This document shows positions 1-5,729 of a stretch of 8,259 nucleotides of DNA, piece after piece; positions within the stretch are counted from its first letter, which is position 1; the number at the start of each line of letters is the position of its first letter. The notes below the pieces were generated by a model. That model was not told where the DNA came from and searched no databases. It saw only the letters and a program-made list of their open reading frames with translations. Source of the stretch: DASRAJ01 sp039920305 (lineage in GTDB: Bacteria > Bacteroidota > Bacteroidia > Chitinophagales > UBA10324); NCBI GenBank assembly GCA_039920305.1, contig JBDSEA010000135.1:1-8259 (forward strand). The letters are read 5' to 3'. Both the position numbers and the translations under genes were made by a program.

Positions 1-138
1 CATGACAAGGACATATTTTTTGGTGATACTTATTACCTCGATACGGTTATGGCTTCTTCACTATCAGAAGCCAAAAGAAAATGCGATAAACTGGATGTGG
101 ATTATTACCTGGGAACAGTGGACTGCAGCGGGTTATAA
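1..138 (+). CDS. 3' end of an unrecognised protein (start outside the window)
   Basis: Frame 1 is open from the first base to a TAA at 136-138 and gives 45 residues, beginning HDKDIFFGDTYYLDTVMASS and ending YYLGTVDCSGL. The composition (many Asp, Tyr and Lys, sensible codon use such as GAT/GAC and TAT/TAC) looks like a genuine soluble C-terminus. The competing open frame at 2-193 gives a Trp- and Cys-rich, unlikely protein and overlaps this one, so I treat it as a shadow. No family is recognised. About 146 bases separate it from the next gene, so it probably belongs to a different transcript. What is seen is only an open frame with coding-like composition; function is unknown. Confidence 0.5.
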   Translation, partial: HDKDIFFGDTYYLDTVMASSLSEAKRKCDKLDVDYYLGTVDCSGL

Positions 139-284
139 GTGCTTTTGCAAGAATGTAAAAAGTCTTATTCTATTTCCATATAGAGGCCCTTAATATTTAA
201 TCACTTCAATTAAAATATATTCCTCATTATAATGCTAAGACCAGCCTAACATCAAACAAGCAACATTATTTCTAAAAACCTCTT
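139..284. other. AT-rich intergenic region before the lipoprotein cluster
   Basis: This is a 146-base, AT-rich gap between the end of the first partial gene and the ATG at 285. It presumably holds the promoter of the envelope cluster, but I could not find a convincing Bacteroidota promoter (TTTG followed about 19-21 bases later by TAnnTTTG). There is no strong hairpin with a T-tract. No Shine-Dalgarno sequence precedes the ATG at 285, which is normal in this phylum. Confidence 0.4.
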
Positions 285-1862
285 ATGAAAAAACCGTGTT
301 CTGTAAAAACCATGCTGTTTACTATATTCAGTATATTGTCTATTACAGCCTGTTCGATTTACCTCAATCCGGGTTTCAAAAAGACGTACTCCTCAGTAAA
401 TGAACTACTGTATTCAGATTCAGTAAACCATATTGTACTCAAGGCCCACAGCCGCAACGGATTTGTTTATGTATTCAACAGGCCATGGAACACCTCCGAT
501 GATCACATGCAACTCCGTGGTGAAGGGACGGTTTTTAATGAGCGGCGTCAGTTGGTGAGAAGCGGACTGCTCAACATCCCCGTTGACAGCATTGTTTTGT
601 TTGAAACCAATGCACCGGTCAAATCACTGGACAAGTCCATCAAAACCACGCTTGGCATACTTACCGGCATAGATCTTTTGGGTTTGGGTTTTTGCATTAT
701 TAATCCCAAAGCTTGTTACGGTTCATGTCCCACTTTTTACTTACCCGGCGACAATGGCATTATGAGTGCGCGGGCTGAAGGATTTTCAAGCTCCATCCTC
801 CCCTCATGGGAGGAGGCTGATCTTGATGATTTGCATAACGATGAATTGCAAACACGTACCATTTCATTGCTCATGAAAAATGAAGCCCTGGAAACGCACG
901 CGGTCAATTATGTTCACCTGATGGCGGTAAAGAGAAATGCCGGTGAGCAAATTTTTAACGATGTCCATAATAATTTTTTTATCTGTAATCAGCTTAAGAC
1001 TCCAGTATATGCAAATGCCGGTGATTCCGATGTGACTGCACTCGTAGGATCATTGGATGGCAGTGAATATTTCTCAAAATCTGATTCATTTGATTTGGGA
1101 AGAAAAGAAGAAATGATGCTTCATTTCAGCAGGGATGCGGCGCTGCATCAGCCCGGATTGGTGATCACCTTCAGACAAACGCTTGTCACCACCTTTCTTT
1201 TTTATTCCGCCCTTGGTTTCATGGGCAATGAAGCAGGTGATATTCTTACGAATTTGGAATTGCATCCTGAGCAACGGGTGAAAGTGAATCAACTGCAGAC
1301 AAGGCCAGGCAGCATCACTGCTTATGGGTGGGATAATTTAAAGCAACAATGGATTTTCATCAGCAGCGTATTTGAGGCCGGACCAATTGCACGTAACACC
1401 TTTATTCTTCCTATCCCCAATATTCATTCATCTGCAGACCTGAAGATAAAACTGGTTATGGCGAAAGGATACTGGAGAATTGATCATGTGGCCCTTGGTG
1501 AAATAACCGAACAGCGAAATGCAACAGAACTCCTTCCACAAGCTGTAATAAAAAACGGTGTACCCGATGAGGAAGATCAGGAATTATTAGCAGCTGACGA
1601 TCAGCAACGGTCTTGCTCACTACCCGGAACCGTTCTGGAATTGAAATACCTGTTACCGGATTCCGGAGATTATGCGCTCTTTGTTGAAAGCAAGGGGTAT
1701 TATCTCGAATGGATGCGCCCCACCTGGTGGAAAGAAAAAAATCTGTTGAAACTAAAGCGAATGGTAGATGGAGATGAAAAAACATGGCGTGACCTGGCTC
1801 TTGAATACAAGCAGCTTGAGCCGCAGATGGAAGCAACCTTCTGGGGATCGAAAGTGATGTAG
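285..1862 (+). CDS. Large predicted lipoprotein with CYGSCPTFY motif, function unknown
   Basis: The 525-residue product starts with a lipoprotein signal: basic MKK, a hydrophobic core at about 10-20, and a lipobox with Cys23 (SITAC). No acidic surface-export signal follows the Cys, so a periplasm-facing anchor is likely. Residues 45-107 are beta-rich and end in NIPVDSIVLFET. A hydrophobic segment at about 121-139 leads into PKACYGSCPTFY (141-152), where Cys144 and Cys148 could pair or bind a ligand, followed by RAEGFSSS (163-170). From memory, this Cys motif recurs in uncharacterised Bacteroidota proteins; I cannot check that here. A second hydrophobic patch lies near 292-313. The C-terminal part is rich in Trp and charged residues (YYLEWMRPTWW at 472-482). 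The ATG at 285 is the first one that gives an intact signal. It is the first gene of a likely operon, with the next start 35 bases downstream. The function is not recognised; a structural or binding envelope role is a guess. Confidence 0.85.
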   Translation: MKKPCSVKTMLFTIFSILSITACSIYLNPGFKKTYSSVNELLYSDSVNHIVLKAHSRNGFVYVFNRPWNTSDDHMQLRGEGTVFNERRQLVRSGLLNIPVDSIVLFETNAPVKSLDKSIKTTLGILTGIDLLGLGFCIINPKACYGSCPTFYLPGDNGIMSARAEGFSSSILPSWEEADLDDLHNDELQTRTISLLMKNEALETHAVNYVHLMAVKRNAGEQIFNDVHNNFFICNQLKTPVYANAGDSDVTALVGSLDGSEYFSKSDSFDLGRKEEMMLHFSRDAALHQPGLVITFRQTLVTTFLFYSALGFMGNEAGDILTNLELHPEQRVKVNQLQTRPGSITAYGWDNLKQQWIFISSVFEAGPIARNTFILPIPNIHSSADLKIKLVMAKGYWRIDHVALGEITEQRNATELLPQAVIKNGVPDEEDQELLAADDQQRSCSLPGTVLELKYLLPDSGDYALFVESKGYYLEWMRPTWWKEKNLLKLKRMVDGDEKTWRDLALEYKQLEPQMEATFWGSKVM

Positions 1863-1884
1863 AAGAAAATTTCTTTTAAAATCC

Positions 1885-1888
1885 AGGA
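1885..1888 (+). promoter_or_regulatory. Shine-Dalgarno-like AGGA before the second lipoprotein gene
   Basis: AGGA lies nine bases before the ATG at 1898. It is one of few good ribosome-binding matches in this window and supports that start codon. Confidence 0.45.
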
Positions 1889-1897
1889 TCAACTATC

Positions 1898-2470
1898 ATG
1901 AAAACTCAATACTACCCCGGATCTGCGAAACCCTATTTTCTGATCGTTCTATTATTCATGTTTATTCCATTATTATTTCTTTCGTCATGCAGTTCAGAAA
2001 AACGATTTACGCTATTAAATACAAACCCTGAAATCCTTCCTGAAAAGGTAACCGGCACCATGGCAATCGTGCATATGTCCAATAAAAAGGACCACACGAT
2101 ACGTGGAGAGCTGATAGCCGTAACTAATGAAGAAATCATGGTTTATAGTCATGGAGAATTAATCAGGATAGCCTCTCAATCCTGCAGCCACATCAAACTT
2201 TTAATTTCAAAGGCGGTGAATCACCGCGGAGTACTTACAGCATGGGCTGCGATTTTGCCTTTTAGTACCATTATTCATGGGACGCTTCTGGTGCTCACCT
2301 TCCCACTGAATGTTATCATAACTGTTCCCGTGATTGGTGTAATTCACACCAACTATAAAACATCATACCCGGATCGTATCAGCATGGAAGAGCTGGCAAA
2401 ATTTGCACGGTTTCCCCAAGGGTTACCGGAAGGGTTTTCAGCATATTCATTGAAACCCGGAAATAAATAA
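1898..2470 (+). CDS. Small predicted lipoprotein with C-terminal hydrophobic segment, function unknown
   Basis: The 190-residue product has a long signal: N-terminal polar stretch to about residue 12, hydrophobic core at 13-28, lipobox Cys31 (LSSC). No acidic surface-export tag follows. Residues 50-103 read like a small beta-barrel of the type 'polypeptide-charge-GELIAVTNEEIMVYS...' ending in SCSHIKLLIS. Then comes a strongly hydrophobic stretch (about 112-150), probably one or two membrane-associated helices. The tail SMEELAKFARFPQGLPEGF (162-180) looks like a conserved closing motif. The layout matches parts of the genes at 285-1862 and 3147-3920. The ATG at 1898 is supported by AGGA at 1885-1888, and the next gene starts 19 bases after its stop. 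I do not recognise a named family; an envelope-associated role is inferred from the signals only. Confidence 0.82.
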   Translation: MKTQYYPGSAKPYFLIVLLFMFIPLLFLSSCSSEKRFTLLNTNPEILPEKVTGTMAIVHMSNKKDHTIRGELIAVTNEEIMVYSHGELIRIASQSCSHIKLLISKAVNHRGVLTAWAAILPFSTIIHGTLLVLTFPLNVIITVPVIGVIHTNYKTSYPDRISMEELAKFARFPQGLPEGFSAYSLKPGNK

Positions 2471-2475
2471 GAACC

Positions 2476-2479
2476 AGGA
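2476..2479 (+). promoter_or_regulatory. Shine-Dalgarno-like AGGA that decides the start of the HTH gene
   Basis: AGGA lies ten bases before the ATG at 2490 but only one base before the alternative TTG at 2481. The spacing favours the ATG. Confidence 0.45.
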
Positions 2480-2489
2480 ATTGAAGTAT

Positions 2490-2744
2490 ATGGATAGGGA
2501 TGCAATAAATACCATTCTACCGCTTCTCAGCCGGGAGATCATTTTACACGTTCACAACGTGGTAGGCAGCGAGCCCATCTCATTTGCCATGCTTCGGCAT
2601 GAGATCGTAAAGCAAATGATCGAAGAAGGCTTGCGGGAAAATATGTGTGATCATGAAATTGCAAGAAAAGCGGGAGTATGCAAGAGGACTGTGGAGCGAT
2701 ATAAGCGAAATAAAATGCAACGCTTTAGAAGAGGCAACTCCTAA
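2490..2744 (+). CDS. Small helix-turn-helix DNA-binding protein
   Basis: The 84-residue product is predicted to bind DNA. Its C-terminal part (about 52-73) reads as a helix-turn-helix: DHEIARKAG as the first helix, a short turn at VCK, and RTVERYKRN as the recognition helix, followed by a basic tail (KMQRFRRGNS). The N-terminal half is helical and hydrophobic and could form a dimer interface. The overall shape recalls short Mor-like or homeodomain-like HTH proteins, but I cannot assign a family. I chose ATG 2490 over TTG 2481 because of the AGGA at 2476-2479. The gene sits between two envelope genes with gaps of 19 and 48 bases, so it may be co-transcribed and could regulate this cluster; that is inference. 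A remnant of a mobile element or phage regulator is an alternative. Confidence 0.7.
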   Translation: MDRDAINTILPLLSREIILHVHNVVGSEPISFAMLRHEIVKQMIEEGLRENMCDHEIARKAGVCKRTVERYKRNKMQRFRRGNS

Positions 2745-2792
2745 ACAAGGATGCAAAAAATTGGCGACAGCTTTCAATAAATTGTCGTAGCC

Positions 2793-3116
2793 GTGGAAAT
2801 ACATTTGATACACATCTGCTCTCCCGCTTTGAAAAAAGTTTTTACTATTATATTTTGTGTTATCGCATTTGCTCATGCTAACGGACAAACAATTTCCGGC
2901 ATAGTGAATGATGGCACTACGAATGAACCGCTGATCGGCGCCACCGTTTTTATTAGGGAAGCTGCTCTTGGAGCTATTACAGATGAAGACGGAAAATTTG
3001 AGTGGCGCATTGATCAATCATTTCCGATCACTCTTCAAATTTCTTACCTCGGTTATATCTATTTACCTGTTAAAAATTTCGACGGCAAATCTTTCGTATC
3101 AAACAAAACTTTTTAG
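2793..3116 (+). pseudogene. Orphan N-terminal domain of a SusC/TonB-dependent receptor (truncated)
   Basis: The 107-residue frame has a signal peptide (KKVFTIIFCVIAFAHANGQ) followed by a carboxypeptidase-regulatory-like domain: ISGIVNDGTTNEPLIGATVF, then GAITDEDGKFEW and LQISYLGY. In full receptors this domain is followed by a plug and a 22-strand barrel of several hundred residues. Here the frame stops at TAG 3114-3116, about 30 residues after the SYLGY motif, and a different gene begins 30 bases later, so plug and barrel are missing. It is either a decayed receptor gene or a free-standing secreted domain. The start is uncertain: GTG 2793 is the outer limit, while TTG 2829 gives a more typical MKK-type signal peptide and 95 residues. 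No Shine-Dalgarno sequence is seen for either. A complete N-terminus of the same architecture occurs at 7656. Confidence 0.65.
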
Positions 3117-3146
3117 ACAATAAGTAACTCCAGATAAAATTTTACG

Positions 3147-3920
3147 ATGAAATATCTAATTCTACTGCCCCTTCTTTTTTCTCAGGGAGCATTTTCTCAG
3201 GCAAACGATCCGGCTTCATTCAGATTGGATAGTGTGACTGTCCTCATACTCCAAGATAGCACAACACTGGTCGGTTACATTACAAATGAGAATGACACTG
3301 CAATGATATTTGCAATCTACTACTATGGTCCCGAAATGATTGACAAAAGCAAAATAATTTCGAGAGAGAATAAATTGAAAAGTGATGTAGATCTATCAGC
3401 AAGTACCGTTGTTAAACAGCGAGATGATAATTCGAAATCTCCTTCACTTTGGCCGGCCGGAGTTATTGCAGCAATTAATCCCTGGGGGCTTGCATCAGCG
3501 GAACGGCTCCCGGCAAGCAAGCATACTGATGCCAGAGTACTCTTGAAAAGAGCACACAGAATATGGATTACTGGGGTGAAAGACTCCTCTGTTGTTATTC
3601 CCCGAAAAAGTTTTCTTTATTCCACCACAGCGGGTAATATTAATATCATTGATGCAAAAGACACTGGAAAAAAACTCATTGATATTCCGGTTTCAGCCAT
3701 TAACACCATAGCGACGAGAAAATATTACAGTATGGCAGAGTGGTTCGCCTTCTGGTTTGGTTTAGGAGATCTAGGCTATGTAGGTGCGTTTATTGGAATG
3801 CCTGTTATGTTACCAATTTCAATTGTCGGATCATTGAAAAAGCATTATCACATTAATGGGAATGAAGAGAGTTATAAAAAAATAAGAAACAGCCTGAACA
3901 AACGATCAATTGCACAATAA
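3147..3920 (+). CDS. Secreted or membrane-anchored protein of unknown function
   Basis: The 257-residue product has a typical Sec signal (MKYLILLPLLFSQGAFSQ, cleavage near 18) without a lipobox. Two beta-rich segments follow: about 27-60 (SVTVLILQDSTTLVGYI) and about 129-192, the second ending in IDIPVSAINTIATRKYY. A hydrophobic, Gly-containing stretch at about 197-229 should insert in a membrane, and the tail NGNEESYKKIRNSLNKRSI (237-255) is charged. The two beta segments may be repeats of one small barrel-like module that also appears in the lipoproteins at 285-1862 and 1898-2470. The ATG at 3147 gives the intact signal; no Shine-Dalgarno sequence is visible. It lies 30 bases after the truncated receptor piece and is the last gene of the left cluster. 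The family is not recognised; the placement in the envelope is the only safe statement. Confidence 0.8.
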   Translation: MKYLILLPLLFSQGAFSQANDPASFRLDSVTVLILQDSTTLVGYITNENDTAMIFAIYYYGPEMIDKSKIISRENKLKSDVDLSASTVVKQRDDNSKSPSLWPAGVIAAINPWGLASAERLPASKHTDARVLLKRAHRIWITGVKDSSVVIPRKSFLYSTTAGNINIIDAKDTGKKLIDIPVSAINTIATRKYYSMAEWFAFWFGLGDLGYVGAFIGMPVMLPISIVGSLKKHYHINGNEESYKKIRNSLNKRSIAQ

Positions 3921-3927
3921 TTTCATC

Positions 3928-4086
3928 ATGAAATTCTCACTCTATGAAAAACCATTTTACGATGTCACTATTATCATTCGCCTTTCAGCGATTATAACCG
4001 CTATGGCTTTTTTTGGGAATTCGAATACTGCCCAATTTTTTATCAAAAAAAGGCCTAATAGGAGTTCAACAAATAATCTTTCGTGA
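3928..4086 (+). pseudogene. Possible remnant of a small secreted protein
   Basis: An open frame of 52 residues runs from ATG 3928 to TGA 4084-4086. It contains a hydrophobic stretch (about 14-30), then NSNTAQFFIKKRPNRSS. The order hydrophobic core, 'AQ', then a KxRP-like stretch resembles the N-terminus of short Bacteroidota secreted proteins, but the frame ends soon after. A second start in another frame (ATG 3943, MKNHFTMSLLSFAFQ) also reads like the start of a signal peptide and would join this frame by a shift. That hints at a broken gene. The evidence is weak and the frame may be chance. Confidence 0.22.
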
Positions 4087-4185
4087 AGATTGCCTGATGC
4101 ACCATTTTCGTTTCTATTTTATTGTCAGGAAATGCAATTGTTAGCTGAACATTTGCATTTATTCTCATTCTCTATTTAAAGTCCT

Positions 4186-4240
4186 GCCGCTTTGGGCATA
4201 TTCCGCTGATTTTTGCAATCAGTTTGAAAAGCACTGCGGC
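4186..4240 (+). repeat. Nested inverted repeat just upstream of the ThiF operon
   Basis: An outer pair GCCGC (4186-4190) and GCGGC (4236-4240) encloses an inner perfect hairpin CTGATT (4206-4211), loop TTTGC, AATCAG (4217-4222). The inner stem is six base pairs and the outer five. No T-tract follows directly, so it is not a standard terminator. It could be a leader structure or an operator for the operon starting at 4265, or chance in AT-rich DNA. Confidence 0.3.
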
Positions 4241-4264
4241 TTTCAATTAGGATGAGCCCAGCCG

Positions 4265-5077
4265 GTGATCTCATCTTTGTTCCGGATATTAATCCGATAC
4301 ATAGTGAAAGCTTCCGCCTCACAAAACTTCTTCACCAGAAACCTTGGATTCATTTCCGAAGATGAGCAGGCAATCATTTCTTCAACCAGAATTCTTATTG
4401 CCGGTACCGGTGGTGATGGTGGCCTGCTCGCCGAAAGATTAGTCCGGACAGGAATCAAAAAAATTATTCTCGCCGATCCGGATGTCTTTGAAGAAAGCAA
4501 TATCAACCGGCAGTTTGCGGCTTACCAAAAAAATATCGGAAGAAATAAAGCAGAAGCGGTAGCTGATGAATTACTTCAGATAAATCCTGCGCTGGAAATT
4601 GAATTGGTGAACGAAGGAGTGACGAAAGAAAATATTAATCACCTCGTAAGCTTAGCAGATGTGATCGTTGATGAAATCGAATATTCGCTTCCATCTGTTT
4701 CAGTGATGCTTCACCGCGAAGCATTCAGACAAAACAAATATGTGTTCATGGCTGCTAATATCGGCTGGGGCGCAAGCGTGTTTTGTTTTTCCCCAAACGG
4801 AAAATCTTTTGAGGAGCATTTTGAATTCAATAAAGAACATCAATCAATCAATCCCCTCCGGTACCTTAAAACCCTCCCTTCTTATATTAATAATGAATTG
4901 AAACTTCAGGTATTGGAGGGTTGTATCCCGATGCCTTCACTATCATCTTCCGTTGGTTTGGCAGCATCAGTGCTCAGCAACGAGATTATTTTTTTCATTA
5001 CTAAAAAGAGGATGCCGCTGATTGTTCCGCAATTTCTTTCCATTGATCTGTTTGATTTGTCAATTGATAAAAGCTGA
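4265..5077 (+). CDS. ThiF/MoeB/E1-like adenylyltransferase
   Basis: Proteins of this family adenylate a carboxylate, usually the C-terminus of a ubiquitin-like protein or peptide, using ATP. The 270-residue product shows the family hallmarks: FFTRNLGFISEDEQ (22-35), the nucleotide-binding loop GTGGDGG (47-53), ADPDVFEESNINRQF (70-84) with Asp71/Asp73 and Arg82, GRNK with Lys95, and DVIVDEIE (132-139) with Asp136. The size fits a single E1 domain like MoeB, with no rhodanese domain. No paired CxxC zinc motifs are seen; Cys174 and Cys220 are the only cysteines. An in-frame stop at 4253-4255 limits the start; GTG 4265 is the first option, with AGGA at 4249-4252, while TTG 4277 and GTG 4304 remain possible. 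It is the first of four close genes; the next starts five bases after its stop. A partner substrate is not encoded nearby, so it may act on a small molecule or peptide. Family assignment is firm, substrate unknown. Confidence 0.92.
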   Translation: MISSLFRILIRYIVKASASQNFFTRNLGFISEDEQAIISSTRILIAGTGGDGGLLAERLVRTGIKKIILADPDVFEESNINRQFAAYQKNIGRNKAEAVADELLQINPALEIELVNEGVTKENINHLVSLADVIVDEIEYSLPSVSVMLHREAFRQNKYVFMAANIGWGASVFCFSPNGKSFEEHFEFNKEHQSINPLRYLKTLPSYINNELKLQVLEGCIPMPSLSSSVGLAASVLSNEIIFFITKKRMPLIVPQFLSIDLFDLSIDKS

Positions 5078-5082
5078 GCATT

Positions 5083-5691
5083 ATGAAAACACAGAGGTTA
5101 TTCCAGCACGTCACTTACGAAGTGGCACAGTCAGCAGAGTTGATTCGCAATGCAAAAAACCTTTGCCATGATGTGTACCTGCAAGCCGGCTACATTCATC
5201 AGCCGCTGCCCGGCAGAGTCATTCCTTACGAGCATGATTCAGTTGCTTTTTACATAGTTGCACTTAACGAAATGCGCGAGGTGCTCGGAACCATCCGTAT
5301 CACTCAGGGCGCCTCCTTTAAAACGCTCGATGTATGGAAGGACAGATTGTATCCGGCATGCGCTCCGTTAATCAGCGATGCGCTGAACGGCAGTTCATGC
5401 GAGGTTGGTGCACTGGCAGTGAGAAAAGATTGCTGCGCGATGAAAATCTCATGGGGACTCTACAAAGCCGCTTATCGCTGTGCACTTGCATTGAATCTGG
5501 ATTATGTTATCATCAGCATGGACGTGCGGGCGCTGCGCTCCTTTGAAATGCTCGGCTGGTCTGTAGTGAGAATTGGTGAGGCGCTGGATTATTTCGGCTC
5601 ACTCACTGTTCCGGGAATCCTGACAGTCAGCAAGCAGGCAGCTGCTGTCGAATCGGGCAACCAGGTTTACCATAAAATGCTTGCTGCATAA
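5083..5691 (+). CDS. N-acyltransferase of the LuxI / FeeM (N-acyl amino acid synthase) type
   Basis: The 202-residue product looks like the GNAT-fold subgroup that includes homoserine-lactone synthases and N-acyl amino acid synthases, which move a fatty acyl group from an acyl carrier protein or CoA to an amine. Supporting features in order: AKNLCHDVYLQAGYI (24-38), like the Arg/Tyr-rich N-terminal entry region; VLGTIRI (67-73); CEVGALAVRKD (106-116), with Glu107 on the strand where these enzymes keep an acidic residue; and YVIISMDVRALRSFEMLGWS (141-160), matching the 'h...Y..lGF' ending of the fold. The length fits the family. I favour FeeM-like over true LuxI because no strict LuxI signature (such as the R-x-x-F-x-x-R...W pattern) is complete; this is a judgement from motifs. 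It follows the E1 gene by five bases, which suggests translational coupling and a shared pathway. Substrate and acyl donor are unknown. Confidence 0.72.
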   Translation: MKTQRLFQHVTYEVAQSAELIRNAKNLCHDVYLQAGYIHQPLPGRVIPYEHDSVAFYIVALNEMREVLGTIRITQGASFKTLDVWKDRLYPACAPLISDALNGSSCEVGALAVRKDCCAMKISWGLYKAAYRCALALNLDYVIISMDVRALRSFEMLGWSVVRIGEALDYFGSLTVPGILTVSKQAAAVESGNQVYHKMLAA

Positions 5692-5729
5692 AGCATATAA
5701 ACTGTCACTTCATCTTCAGAATTAAAAAC

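Larger units (their letters stand above)
3921..4264. other. 344-base AT-rich region without a convincing gene
   Basis: This gap separates the left envelope cluster from the ThiF operon and must contain the operon's promoter if the operon is transcribed on its own. It holds a possible small secreted-protein remnant (3928-4086), several homopolymer runs (T7 near 4005, T6 and A7 near 4037-4052) and a nested inverted repeat (4186-4240). I see no tRNA, no IS end and no clear -33/-7 promoter pair. Confidence 0.5.

Noticed and set aside
2..193. Open frame of 63 residues at the window start
   Set aside because: It is rich in Trp and Cys, overlaps the more plausible frame-1 C-terminus at 1-138, and resembles no protein I know.
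1456..1836. 126-residue frame on the - strand
   Set aside because: It lies wholly inside the large lipoprotein gene on the other strand, has no recognisable motifs and looks like a shadow.
2765..2787. Inverted repeat CGACA / TGTCG between the HTH gene and the receptor fragment
   Set aside because: Only five base pairs with a 13-base loop and no T-tract; not distinguishable from chance.
2580..3017. 145-residue frame on the - strand
   Set aside because: It crosses the HTH gene and the receptor fragment, both of which show clear motifs on the + strand; its own translation shows none.
4152..4180. Possible promoter: TTTG at 4152-4155 and a TA-rich box at 4173-4180
   Set aside because: The spacer is only 17 bases and the second box (TATTTAAA) lacks the TTTG ending of the Bacteroidota -7 element.
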